Shown one piece after another: positions 49,661 to 58,341 of a DNA stretch of 64,000 bases. The stretch is taken from positions 62,001 to 126,000 of the forward strand of contig NZ_BAEG01000027.1 of assembly GCF_000238915.1 (NCBI RefSeq), read 5' to 3'. Within the stretch, counting starts at the first letter, position 1. Every line of letters begins with the position of its first letter. The translations under genes and the position numbers were made by a program. The notes under the pieces were generated by a model, which saw only the letters and a program-made list of their open reading frames with translations, did not search any database and was not told where the DNA came from. The DNA is from Arthrobacter globiformis NBRC 12137 (GTDB taxonomy: Bacteria; Actinomycetota; Actinomycetes; Actinomycetales; Micrococcaceae).

Positions 49661-51718
49661 GTGACTCAGCTCATCACCGCGGACCTGGTCGAGCTTGACC
49701 AGAACCTGGGCAATTCGCCCGAGGACGTGATCCGGCACCTGGCCGGCCGTGTTGCCGCCAACGGACGCGCCAGCGAAGTCGAAGGCCTCTTCACCGATGC
49801 CTTCGCCCGCGAGCAGAAGACCGCCACCGGCGTTCCCGGCGGCATCGCCATCCCGCACTGCCGCTCGGCTGCCGTGACCGAACCGACCCTTGCCATGGCA
49901 CGCCTGTCCCAGCCCGTCAACTTCGGCGCCAAGGACGGTCCCGCCGACCTTATTTTCTTCATCGCTGCACCGGCCGGCGCCGACCAGGAGCACCTGAAGC
50001 TGCTGTCCAAGCTTGCCCGCTCGCTCATCAAAAAGGACTTCACCGGCGCGCTCCGCGCGGCCACGTCCCGGGAAGAAATCGTGGAGCTCGTGGACAACGC
50101 CCTGGCGGACAAGCCGAAGGCTCCCGCCTCCGAAACCGCGGCCACCGCTGCTGCCGGCGGCGCCACGGCCGGCGCTGCAACTGCCGGCGCTGCTTCCGGT
50201 GGCGCTGCTGCCGGTGGACCGCGGCGCCTCGTCGCCGTCACGGCCTGCCCCACCGGCATCGCGCACACCTACATGGCCGCGGACTCCCTCGTGGCCGCGG
50301 CCCAGGAAATGGGCGTGGACCTCCAGGTTGAGACCCAGGGCTCCTCCGGTGCCAAGCCGCTGGACCCGGCAGTCATTGCCGCAGCCGACGCCGTGATCTT
50401 CGCGGTGGACGTGGACGTGCGCGGCAAGGAGCGCTTCGCCGGCAAGCCGGTCATCAACGCGCCGGTCAAGCGCGGCATCGACGAACCCGCCAAGATGGTC
50501 CAGGAAGCACTCGACGCAGCCAACGACCCGCACGCGCGCCGCGTCCCGCACTTCGGTGCCGAAGAGCAGGCGGAAAAGGAAGCCGCCGAAAAGGGCGAGC
50601 ACATTGGCCAGAAGCTGAAGAGGGCGCTGCTCACCGGTGTGAGCTACATGATCCCGTTCGTGGCCGGTGGCGGCCTCCTGATCGCTCTGGGCTTCCTGCT
50701 GGCCGGGTTCGACATCGCCCTGGGCACCAAGGCCAACGACATCCTGGCCAACAACTCCCTGGTTAACCTTCCCGACGGCAACCTCGCCCTGTACCTCGGA
50801 ACCGTCTTCTTCAAGATCGGTGCCCTGTCCATGGGCTTCCTGGTTCCCGCCCTCGCCGGCTACATTGCCTACGCGATCGCCGACCGTCCGGGTATTGCAC
50901 CGGGCTTCGTTGCGGGTGCTGTCTCCGGCTTCATGGGTGCCGGCTTCCTCGGCGGCATCGTCGGCGGCCTGCTCGCCGGCTACATCGCCCACCTGATCGG
51001 AACATGGTCAGTGCCCCGCTGGCTCCGTGGCCTGATGCCCGTCGTCATCATTCCGTTGCTGGCCTCCATCATCGCCTCCGGCGCGATGTTCCTGTTCCTC
51101 GGTGGACCGATTGCCGGCATCACCGTCGGGCTGAACACCTGGCTCTCGGGCATGTCCGGCGCGTCCGCCGTCGTTCTGGGCATCATCCTCGGCCTCATGA
51201 TGTGCTTCGACCTCGGCGGCCCCGTCAACAAGGTGGCCTACGCCTTCGCCGTCGCCGGCCTCGGCGCCGGCAGCGCCACCAACCAGGCACCCTGGCAGAT
51301 CATGGCCACCGTGATGGCCGCCGGCATGGTACCGCCGCTGGCGATGGCCCTGGCCACCGTCCTGGACAAGAAGCTCTTCAGCCTGGCCGAGCGCGAAAAC
51401 GGCAAGGCCGCCTGGCTGCTGGGTGCCTCCTTCATCTCCGAGGGTGCCATTCCGTTCGCTGCGGCGGACCCGCTGCGCGTCATCCCGGCGAGCATGGTCG
51501 GCGGCGCTGTCACCGGCGCGCTCACCATGGCCTTCGGCGTCACGTCACAGGCACCCCACGGCGGCATCTTCGTGTTCTTCGCCATCGGCAACGTGCTGAT
51601 GTTCATCGTGTCCATCCTGGCCGGAACCGTGGTCACGGCGCTCATCGTGGTGGCCCTCAAACGCTGGGCTGCCCGCAAGGCCGTTGATACGGTGGAGAAC
51701 GTGCCCGTAACTGTCTGA
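49661..51718 (+). CDS. fruA: Fructose-specific PTS enzyme IIABC
   Basis: A 685-residue phosphotransferase. The EIIA domain (about 1-145) has GGIAIPHCRSAAV with the phospho-His. An Ala/Gly linker (about 150-185) follows, then EIIB (188-285) with VAVTACPTGIAHTYMAADSL and the phospho-Cys. EIIC (310-680), with about nine membrane helices, carries the sugar site. It imports and phosphorylates fructose to fructose 1-phosphate. GTG 49661 is chosen because AAGGA lies 7 nt upstream; the TTG at 49655 would overlap fruK. It is the third gene of the operon. Confidence 0.92.
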   Translation: MTQLITADLVELDQNLGNSPEDVIRHLAGRVAANGRASEVEGLFTDAFAREQKTATGVPGGIAIPHCRSAAVTEPTLAMARLSQPVNFGAKDGPADLIFFIAAPAGADQEHLKLLSKLARSLIKKDFTGALRAATSREEIVELVDNALADKPKAPASETAATAAAGGATAGAATAGAASGGAAAGGPRRLVAVTACPTGIAHTYMAADSLVAAAQEMGVDLQVETQGSSGAKPLDPAVIAAADAVIFAVDVDVRGKERFAGKPVINAPVKRGIDEPAKMVQEALDAANDPHARRVPHFGAEEQAEKEAAEKGEHIGQKLKRALLTGVSYMIPFVAGGGLLIALGFLLAGFDIALGTKANDILANNSLVNLPDGNLALYLGTVFFKIGALSMGFLVPALAGYIAYAIADRPGIAPGFVAGAVSGFMGAGFLGGIVGGLLAGYIAHLIGTWSVPRWLRGLMPVVIIPLLASIIASGAMFLFLGGPIAGITVGLNTWLSGMSGASAVVLGIILGLMMCFDLGGPVNKVAYAFAVAGLGAGSATNQAPWQIMATVMAAGMVPPLAMALATVLDKKLFSLAERENGKAAWLLGASFISEGAIPFAAADPLRVIPASMVGGAVTGALTMAFGVTSQAPHGGIFVFFAIGNVLMFIVSILAGTVVTALIVVALKRWAARKAVDTVENVPVTV

Positions 51719-51769
51719 CCGCGCTGTCCTTCAGCACCCAAACCCACACTGCAAATGCAAGGAGCAGAA

Positions 51770-52048
51770 ATGTCCGAACGTACCGCAACAGTCGCCAGCC
51801 GCGTAGGCCTGCACGCCCGTCCCGCCGCCATCTTCGCTGAGGCAGCAGGCGAGTTTGACCTCGACATCACCATTGCCCGCGAAGGGGAGCCTGCCGACGA
51901 GGCCATGGACGCGGCCAGCATCCTTTCCCTCATGAGCCTTGGCGCATCGCACGGCGACGTTGTGGTGCTGCGGGCCGACGGTGATGGCGCCGACGCCGCC
52001 CTCGAGCGCCTGGTCCAGATCCTGGAAACGGATCACGACGCCGAGTAG
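51770..52048 (+). CDS. ptsH: PTS phosphocarrier protein HPr
   Basis: A 92-residue HPr. The phosphoryl-accepting His is in SRVGLHARPAAIF (residues 10-22), and the regulatory Ser region in DAASILSLMSLGASHGD. It passes phosphate from enzyme I to FruA. AAGGAG lies 6 nt before the ATG. It is the last gene of the fructose operon; enzyme I is not in this window. Confidence 0.93.
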   Translation: MSERTATVASRVGLHARPAAIFAEAAGEFDLDITIAREGEPADEAMDAASILSLMSLGASHGDVVVLRADGDGADAALERLVQILETDHDAE

Positions 52049-52062
52049 GCACCGCGCGCTTT

Positions 52063-52116
52063 ACGGCCGGCCTTCGCAGCAGCTTCCGTCAGGGGACTGC
52101 CGCGAAGGCCGGCCGT
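52063..52116 (+). terminator. Hairpin after ptsH
   Basis: ACGGCCGGCCTTCGC (52063-52077) pairs perfectly with GCGAAGGCCGGCCGT (52102-52116), a 15-bp stem with a 24-nt loop. No long T-run follows, but its position just after the operon fits termination. Confidence 0.7.
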
Positions 52117-52195
52117 TGCCGTTTCCGGATGGTTTTTGCCGCGGGTGCATGGCCGGGGCCCGTCATCGCACCTGATCAGCGGGCAATTGCACGTC

Positions 52196-52211
52196 AGTAA
52201 GCAAACTTAGT
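52196..52211. promoter_or_regulatory. AGTAAGC-type palindrome upstream of the SRPBCC gene
   Basis: AGTAAGCAAACTTAGT is an imperfect palindrome in an AT-rich island 96 bp before the likely start at 52307. Its outer arms match the recurrent AGTAAGCATGCTTACT element, but the central CATG is replaced. Confidence 0.45.
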
Positions 52212-52306
52212 AGTTTCTTGTTTTTGATTCTTCGCCGCACTAGCTTGGAACTGTGGCCAGCCATTCGATTGACCCCGGGACTGCCGGGCTGAAGGAGGAT
52301 GACAGA

Positions 52307-52786
52307 GTGGAAACCTTGCAGGAAAGCGTGGACGTCGAGGTACCGGTCAGCACGGCCTACAACCAGTGGACACAGTTCGAATCGTTTCCCCGTTTCATGA
52401 AGGGCGTCGAGTCCGTGGAGCAGATCGACGAGACCTCCCTCCATTTCCGCACCAGCGTGGCGGGCGTCAGGCGCGAATACGACGCACAGATCCTGGAACA
52501 GACGCCGGACCGGTGCATCGCCTGGGTCAGCAAGGACAAACCCCGCAACGCCGGCCGAGTCACGTTCGAGGACTTGGGCAAGGACCTCTGCCGCGTGAAC
52601 GTGGAACTCGCATGGGAGCCCGAGAGTCTGCTGGAAAGGGCCGGTGCCGCCGCCCACGTTGATGAGCAGCAAGTGTCCTCCGACCTGGTGCGGTTCAAGG
52701 AATTCATCGAAGCCCGGGGCATCGAGACGGGCGCCTGGCGTGCCGCGGTGGACCGGGGCGAAGTAGACAGTCCGGGAGCCCACTGA
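52307..52786 (+). CDS. SRPBCC/polyketide-cyclase-like protein
   Basis: A 159-residue START/SRPBCC-fold protein. DVEVPVSTAYNQWTQFESFP and FMKGVESVEQIDETSLHF are typical of the family's first strand and helix. The fold offers a hydrophobic cavity; the substrate is unknown. The start GTG 52307 is chosen because AAGGAGG lies at 52292-52298, 8 nt upstream. The in-frame GTG at 52253 has only a weak site. It is followed 53 bp later by the Rho-N-type protein and likely co-expressed with it. Confidence 0.8.
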   Translation: METLQESVDVEVPVSTAYNQWTQFESFPRFMKGVESVEQIDETSLHFRTSVAGVRREYDAQILEQTPDRCIAWVSKDKPRNAGRVTFEDLGKDLCRVNVELAWEPESLLERAGAAAHVDEQQVSSDLVRFKEFIEARGIETGAWRAAVDRGEVDSPGAH

Positions 52787-52839
52787 CTTGATCCACCCGA
52801 TCGTTCCTTAATGCCTGTCGTCCCATCACGGAGGTAGCA

Positions 52840-53106
52840 ATGCCAGGGAGGAAGAACCCCAGCGTGAAAGATCCAAAACTCTACGAAGAGCTCCGCGACG
52901 AGGGGGCCTCGAAGCAGAAGGCGGCGCGCGTCTCCAATGCGGCAGCCAACAAGGGACGCTCCGGGGTGGGCCGCAAAGGCGGCAAGTCCGGGAACTATGA
53001 GGACTGGACCGTGGATCAGCTCAAGGCCAAAGCCAAGGAAATCGGCCTCAAAGGATATTCAGGCAAGAAAAAGAGCGAACTCGTCTCCGCGCTCAGGAAT
53101 TCCTAA
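52840..53106 (+). CDS. Small basic Rho-N/SAP-like domain protein
   Basis: An 88-residue basic protein. The N-terminal part ([20 protein letters not shown]) resembles small stress-type proteins. The C-terminal 40 residues, [20 protein letters not shown] then [14 protein letters not shown], form a Rho termination factor N-terminal/SAP-like helix-turn-helix that can bind nucleic acid. CGGAGG precedes the ATG. It sits next to the convergent Ku gene, a reasonable place for a small DNA-binding partner, but no function is established. Confidence 0.8.
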   Translation: MPGRKNPSVKDPKLYEELRDEGASKQKAARVSNAAANKGRSGVGRKGGKSGNYEDWTVDQLKAKAKEIGLKGYSGKKKSELVSALRNS

Positions 53107-53146
53107 GCGGGTGCACGTGCAGCCGCGCCGCGGGGCGCCCGCCCAT

Positions 53147-54295
53147 TCAGGCGCCCTTACGCGCGGTCTTCGCCGTGGACTTGGCAGCGGTACTGGTCTT
53201 CGAGGCAGCGCCGGTCTTGGAGCCGGCGCCGGTCTTGGATGCGGTGCTTGCCGCCGAGGCTGTGCCGGTTTTCGACGCTGCGCTGGTCTTGGCAGCGGTA
53301 CTGGCCTTGGACGCGGCACTCGTCTTGGCGGCGCCGGCAGTCTTGCTGCGGGTCCTGGCGGTACCGCTCTTGGCGGCTTCGGCGTCGGAATCCTCCGCGT
53401 CCTTTTTGGCGGTGCTGCTCCGGCTGCTGCTGCGGCCGCTGCGCTTGGCCGGACCGGAGGGTTCGTCCTCGGACGACTCGTCTTCAGAGGTGTCCTGTGC
53501 GGCCGGCCCTCCCCCGCGCTTCTTGTCGAGGCTGCGTTTCAGGGCCTCCATCAGGTCGATCACTTCCCCCTTGCCACCCTCGGCCTCGGCACCGAACGTC
53601 TCTTCGGTGTCCAGCGCGTCGCCCTTTTCCAGCTTCGCCTCGATAAGCTGCCGGAGCTGGGCCTGGTAGTCGTCGGTGAACTGCGCGGGCTCGAAGTCGG
53701 AGGCCATGGACTCCACCAGCGCGGCGGACATCTCCCGTTCCTGCGCGGAGATGCGGATGGACGTGTCCAGGGCAGGGAACGAGGCGTCCCGGACTTCATC
53801 CGCCCACAGCAGCGCCTGCAGCATCAGGACGTCGTCCCGGATCCGCAAAGCACCCAGCCGGGTCTTGTCCCGCAGCGCGAACTGCACCACGGCCACCCGC
53901 TCAGTGTCCTCCAGTGCCCTGCGCAGCAGCATGTAGGCCTTGGGCGACTTGGAATCCGGCTCCAGGTAGTAGCTCTTCTCGAACATGATGGGGTCGAGCT
54001 GTTCGGAGGGGACGAACTGCACCACTTCGATTTCGTGGCTGTTCTCCGCGGGAATGGACTTGAGCTCCTCTTTGGTGAGGATCACCGTCCGGCCGTCGTC
54101 CTCGTAGGCCTTTTCAATGTCGGAGTAGTCGACGATCTCGCTGCAGACCTCACAGCGGCGCTGGTAGCGGATGCGGCCGCCATCGGCGTTGTGCACCTGA
54201 TGGAGGCTGATGTCGTGGTCCTCGGTGGCGCTGTAGACCTTCACCGGGACGTTGACCAGCCCGAACGCGATGGCGCCTTTCCAGATGGCTCTCAT
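53147..54295 (-). CDS. ku: Ku DNA end-binding protein
   Basis: A 382-residue bacterial Ku. The core (residues 1-255) has MRAIWKGAIAFGLVNVPVKV and RCEVCSEIVDYSDIEKAYE, forming the homodimeric ring that threads onto broken DNA ends and recruits LigD. The last 120 residues are a low-complexity Lys/Ala/Ser/Thr tail (repeats of ASKTG, AAKTS and similar), longer than usual and probably binding DNA non-specifically. ATG 54295 is chosen because the family start is exact there. It diverges from ligD by 40 bp, so the two share a promoter region. Confidence 0.92.
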   Translation of the reverse strand: MRAIWKGAIAFGLVNVPVKVYSATEDHDISLHQVHNADGGRIRYQRRCEVCSEIVDYSDIEKAYEDDGRTVILTKEELKSIPAENSHEIEVVQFVPSEQLDPIMFEKSYYLEPDSKSPKAYMLLRRALEDTERVAVVQFALRDKTRLGALRIRDDVLMLQALLWADEVRDASFPALDTSIRISAQEREMSAALVESMASDFEPAQFTDDYQAQLRQLIEAKLEKGDALDTEETFGAEAEGGKGEVIDLMEALKRSLDKKRGGGPAAQDTSEDESSEDEPSGPAKRSGRSSSRSSTAKKDAEDSDAEAAKSGTARTRSKTAGAAKTSAASKASTAAKTSAASKTGTASAASTASKTGAGSKTGAASKTSTAAKSTAKTARKGA

Positions 54296-54335
54296 GGGAC
54301 AAGTCAACAGCACACAACGCCGGAGGTGAAGCCCC

Positions 54336-56873
54336 ATGGCCGGCGGTAAGGAACGCGTGCGCGTCGGCGGCCGCGAATTGACCCTGACCAACCTCGACAA
54401 AGTGATGTATCCCGCCACCGGCACCACCAAGGCGGACGTCATCGCCTATTACGCCGCTGTGGCCCCGGTGCTGATCCCCGCCGCCAGAAACCGACCGGCA
54501 ACCCGCAAAAGGTGGGTGCATGGGGTAGGAACCGAAGCGCAGCCCGGCGAGATGTTTTTCCAGAAGAACCTGGACGACTCTGCCCCGGGCTGGGTGCCTC
54601 GCGCCGCCATCACGCACAAGTCCAATACCAACTACTATCCACTGGTTAATGATCCGGCCACCCTCACCTGGCTGGCGCAGATCGCCTCGCTGGAAATCCA
54701 CGTGCCGCAATGGACGGTGGACTCCCACGGCAGTGCCCTGCCGCCCGACCGGCTCGTCCTGGACCTCGATCCCGGGGAAGGCGCGGGACTGCCCGAATGC
54801 GTGGAGGTGGCCAAGCTGGCCCGGACCATCCTGCAGGACGTGGGACTTGAGCCGGTTCCGGTCACCAGCGGCAGCAAGGGGATCCACCTGTACGCGGTCC
54901 TGAAAGGTACCCAGACCTCGGACGAGGTGTCAGCTTTCGCCCGTGAACTGGCGCGGGCGCTGGAGGCCGACCACCCGGACCTTGCGGTCAGTGACATGAA
55001 GAAGACCCTCAGGACGGGAAAGGTCCTGGTGGACTGGAGCCAGAACAACGCGGCGAAGACCACCATCGTTCCGTATTCGCTCCGCGGGCGCCTGCACCCC
55101 ACCGTGGCGGCTCCGCGGACCTGGCGTGAGTTGAGCTCGCCGTCGCTCAAGCATCTGGACTATGAGGAAGTCATGCGCCGGGTGGCAGCCGGCAAGGACC
55201 CCTTCGCCCCGGTCAGTGCGGGCACCATCCATGCATCCCCCGAGCCTCCAAAAACGGCGGGATCGCGCGGCGGCGGGCACGCGGATCCCCGGCTGACCAA
55301 GTACCGGTCCCTGCGCGACCAAGGCAAGACGCCCGAGCCGTTCACCGCGGAAGAGCACCACGCGGCAAAAGCCAACGGCCTACCGGGGCAGGCGGGCAAG
55401 GAGATCTTCGTCATCCAGGAACACCACGCCAGCCGGCTCCACTATGACTTCCGGCTGGAGCACGAGGGCGTGCTTGTCTCCTGGGCGCTGCCTAAGGGCG
55501 TGCCGGAGTCAGGGGACAAAAACCATCTGGCGGTACAGACCGAAGACCACCCCATGGACTACGCCGATTTTGAAGGCGACATCCCCAAGGGCGAGTACGG
55601 TGCGGGCAGTGTGAGCATCTGGGACAAGGGCGTCTACGAGCTCGAGAAATGGGTCAACGGCACGGAAGTAATCGCCACGCTGACGGGCGGTGAGGGCGGC
55701 GGGCTGGGCGGCAGCAAGAGGTTCGCCCTGATCCACACGGGAAAGGGCCAGGGCGAGGAGTCACAATGGCTCATCCATCTGATGGACAGGGTTCCAGGGG
55801 CACGGAAATCGCCTGGTAGCACCAAGGTACCGGCTGGCGCCAAAGGTCCGGCGGGACCGGCCCGCACGGCGGCTTCCAGGCCGGCAGCACCCCGAAGGGA
55901 TACCCTCCAGGAGGACCCGGCCCCCATGCTGGCCTCGGCGGGCACCCCGGCGGACCTGCACGGCAGCGACTGGCTCTTCGAACTCAAATGGGACGGGATC
56001 CGTGCGCTCGTGGTGGCGGACGGCGACCGCATCCGGCTCCTGAGCCGCAACGGCAATGACATGTCGGCCAGCTATCCCGAATTCACGGACCGGAGCTGCT
56101 GGCCACCGCAGGACTTCATCGCGGACGGCGAGATTATCGCCGTCGGGCCTTCCGGCACGCCCGACTTCGGGCTCCTGCAGGGAAGGATGAAACTGACCAG
56201 GCCGGGCGACGTGAAACGTGCCCGTGCCGCCATCCCGGTCCGGATGATGCTCTTTGACCTGCTCGCCGACGGCGGCGACGACCTGCGCAGGCTTTCCCTA
56301 CGGAAACGGCGGGAACGCCTCGCTGACTTTTTCAAGCCCGCGGACTGCCCGGTGGAACTCTCGGAGACCCTGGATGACAGGGTGGAACACATCCTGGAGA
56401 GCGCCCGCGAGCTCGGCCTGGAAGGCGTGATGGCCAAGCGGGCGGACAGCCGCTACGTCAGCGGGCAGCGGACCCACACGTGGATCAAGCTCAAGATCGA
56501 GAAGACCCAGGAAGTGGTGGTGGGCGGCTGGCGCGCCGGCAGGGGCGACAGGTCCAACACCGTGGGCTCCCTCCTGGTCGGCATTCCGGAGGGCAAAGCG
56601 CTGCGGTATGTGGGCCGCGTGGGAAGCGGTTTCAGCATGGGTGAACTGGAGGAACTGCGGAAAAAGATGGAGGGGCTGGCCCGGAAGACGTCGCCGTTCG
56701 ATGACGTTCCCTCGGCGGACGCGGCAGACGCGCGCTGGGTGAACCCCGCCCTGGTGGGTGAGGTGACCTTCGGTGAATGGACCGGAAGCGGCAAGCTCCG
56801 CCATCCGGTGTGGCGCGGCTGGCGGCTGGACAAGGAACCGGCGGAGGTCGTGATGGAATCCCCGCAACTATGA
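54336..56873 (+). CDS. ligD: Multifunctional ATP-dependent DNA ligase D
   Basis: An 845-residue non-homologous end-joining enzyme. The domains are a primase-type polymerase (about 5-290; LVLDLDPGEGAG holds the metal Asp pair), a 3'-phosphoesterase (about 330-480; FVIQEHHASRLHYDFRLEHE with its His residues), and an ATP ligase (about 525-840; ELKWDGIRALV with the adenylated Lys, then DGEIIAV and GVMAKRADS). This polymerase-phosphoesterase-ligase order is the mycobacterial arrangement, unlike Pseudomonas. GGAGG precedes the ATG. It diverges from ku. Confidence 0.93.
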   Translation: MAGGKERVRVGGRELTLTNLDKVMYPATGTTKADVIAYYAAVAPVLIPAARNRPATRKRWVHGVGTEAQPGEMFFQKNLDDSAPGWVPRAAITHKSNTNYYPLVNDPATLTWLAQIASLEIHVPQWTVDSHGSALPPDRLVLDLDPGEGAGLPECVEVAKLARTILQDVGLEPVPVTSGSKGIHLYAVLKGTQTSDEVSAFARELARALEADHPDLAVSDMKKTLRTGKVLVDWSQNNAAKTTIVPYSLRGRLHPTVAAPRTWRELSSPSLKHLDYEEVMRRVAAGKDPFAPVSAGTIHASPEPPKTAGSRGGGHADPRLTKYRSLRDQGKTPEPFTAEEHHAAKANGLPGQAGKEIFVIQEHHASRLHYDFRLEHEGVLVSWALPKGVPESGDKNHLAVQTEDHPMDYADFEGDIPKGEYGAGSVSIWDKGVYELEKWVNGTEVIATLTGGEGGGLGGSKRFALIHTGKGQGEESQWLIHLMDRVPGARKSPGSTKVPAGAKGPAGPARTAASRPAAPRRDTLQEDPAPMLASAGTPADLHGSDWLFELKWDGIRALVVADGDRIRLLSRNGNDMSASYPEFTDRSCWPPQDFIADGEIIAVGPSGTPDFGLLQGRMKLTRPGDVKRARAAIPVRMMLFDLLADGGDDLRRLSLRKRRERLADFFKPADCPVELSETLDDRVEHILESARELGLEGVMAKRADSRYVSGQRTHTWIKLKIEKTQEVVVGGWRAGRGDRSNTVGSLLVGIPEGKALRYVGRVGSGFSMGELEELRKKMEGLARKTSPFDDVPSADAADARWVNPALVGEVTFGEWTGSGKLRHPVWRGWRLDKEPAEVVMESPQL

Positions 56874-56900
56874 TGGCACAGTCCTGCCAGCCACACAGAA

Positions 56901-56938
56901 CAGCCTGGTGGCGCCCGATATTGGGCGCTGCCAGGCTG
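56901..56938 (+). terminator. Hairpin after ligD
   Basis: CAGCCTGGTGGCGCCC (56901-56916) pairs with GGGCGCTGCCAGGCTG (56923-56938) at 14 of 16 positions around a 6-nt loop. A TGTTTTC tract follows. It lies 28 bp after the ligD stop and 19 bp from the convergent small gene. Confidence 0.8.
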
Positions 56939-56956
56939 TCTGGTGTTTTCAGCTGG

Positions 56957-57217
56957 TCAGGACGAGTGGGGCATTTGCGGACGGCTGGTCCGGTGGATTG
57001 CCGTCACAGCGGCACCCTGTCCAAGGCGGCCGGGGCTTGCGCCGTGTTCCTTGGGGTGGCGCCGTTTGCCGTTGCCGTCCGGCCACTGCTTCGCCCCACC
57101 CATTGCCGTGGTCACGGCCAAGGTCTCGGGAGTGGGCAGCGGCGGCGTGTCCATCGATTCCGCCAGATGCGCAGCGACATCCGGCTTGATGCTGCTTCCG
57201 TTGTGGGAGTCGCCCAT
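56957..57217 (-). CDS. Small hypothetical protein
   Basis: An 86-residue hydrophilic protein that I do not recognise, starting MGDSHNGSSIKPDVAAHLAE. It is rich in Gly, Pro, His and Thr, with no hydrophobic segment. Its main support is a good ribosome-binding site, AAAGGAAG, 7 nt before ATG 57217, and a terminator immediately beyond its stop. It lies between ligD and the DUF2231 gene. The frame is open upstream, but nothing there resembles a start. Confidence 0.5.
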   Translation of the reverse strand: MGDSHNGSSIKPDVAAHLAESMDTPPLPTPETLAVTTAMGGAKQWPDGNGKRRHPKEHGASPGRLGQGAAVTAIHRTSRPQMPHSS

Positions 57218-57446
57218 TTGTTCTTCCTTTCCGCGATGAAATGGAATGTCCCCATATGAGATCCGTGATTCCGCCGGTACCGGATGGCAAGGAAGCCCTG
57301 CTCCAGCGAAGAAGCAGTGCGAAGCCAGAAAACCTGAACAGGCGGAGTTGATTGCGGCGGCGAATGCCGGAGCCGGCACTACTCAAAGATCAGTGTTCCC
57401 ATGGGTCCACCTTAGGCAGAATCACGCCGTCCGGGAAGAGACTTCT

Positions 57447-57953
57447 TTAGTCGTCGGCCCCGGTCCGGAAGGATCCTTCCCAGACCGCCCTGGACCCTGA
57501 TTCCCCGATCAGCGCCACGGCGGTTACTGCGCCGCCGCAGAGCACCAAGGCGACCACCACGGCGACAATCCCCGCGATGCGGGACCCGGCGGCACCCATT
57601 CGCCTCCGCATCCCCTCTGCCTGCGTGGTGCCGTAGCGGAACCACAGCCACTGGGCCAGGGCCACGAGGAACACGCCCACCACCCACGGCAGGAGCGTCC
57701 CGGCAAGCTGCATATGGGCATTGATCCGCGGGGTGGGATCAACGCGGTCCAGGAGCCACGCGCCGGCAGCGGCGGTGACCGGCACCAGGACCAGCGCCAA
57801 CAGGCCAATAAGCGGCGTAACGATTCCCAAACGCCGTCGGGCCGCGGGCCAGAGAAGGCTGAGCAGCGTGCAAAGGGCCGCCAACGGAACGAAGACCACC
57901 GTTGCGTGGACGAGCAACACATGCATCGGCAGACCGCTGATCTCGTAGTCCAT
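57447..57953 (-). CDS. DUF2231-like membrane protein
   Basis: A 168-residue membrane protein with four transmembrane helices. LPMHVLLVHATVVFVPLAAL opens the family with His residues in or near helix 1. Helix 2 is LLALVLVPVTAAAGAWLL, helix 3 LPWVVGVFLVALAQWLWF, and helix 4 IAGIVAVVVALVLCGGAVTA. RINAHMQLAG between helices 2 and 3 carries another His, as in DUF2231 proteins, which may bind haem or metal. ATG 57953 is preferred over GTG 57962. Confidence 0.8.
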   Translation of the reverse strand: MDYEISGLPMHVLLVHATVVFVPLAALCTLLSLLWPAARRRLGIVTPLIGLLALVLVPVTAAAGAWLLDRVDPTPRINAHMQLAGTLLPWVVGVFLVALAQWLWFRYGTTQAEGMRRRMGAAGSRIAGIVAVVVALVLCGGAVTAVALIGESGSRAVWEGSFRTGADD

Positions 57954-58341
57954 GGCGAACACCCTGTCTGGAAGTGATGAACTGTCTGGAAGTTATGACC
58001 TAACCAATCAGACGAGCACCGCGGTTGAACGGTTCAATCAGCACCCGTCCGTTGCTCATTTCCCTTGCCGGCAGGCCCGGAATCGGCACAAAATCGGGCC
58101 CGTACAGCCCCGTTCCAGAAAAAGGTTTGATAACGATCGCCGGCGATGCGGAAAATCCGCGGAATGGCGGGGCCAGATCGGCCAAAACAAATCTGACTTT
58201 CGGTCAGTTCCACCCCCCGAAACCGGGCGATCATACGGCACCCAACTCTCGATTTCCATGGAAATCCCGTAAAATTGAAGGCCTGCCCGGAGCGGGGCAG
58301 CTATAAGTCGCAAGCAAATGACCTCCACAGGAGTTGCCCAA
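57954..58341. other. 388-bp divergent control region before the ProP-like gene
   Basis: There is no gene here. The left 200 bp hold no strong signal I can name. The right part carries the perfect palindrome at 58251-58266 and a -10 at 58270-58275. The region is less GC-rich than the flanking genes. Confidence 0.5.
58251..58275 (+). promoter_or_regulatory. Perfect 16-bp palindrome and -10 box of the ProP-like gene
   Basis: GATTTCCATGGAAATC (58251-58266) is a perfect palindrome. It is followed 3 bp later by TAAAAT (58270-58275), a good -10. The palindrome thus covers the spacer between -35 and -10, a classic repressor position. The start codon at 58342 is 66 bp beyond the -10. Confidence 0.6.
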
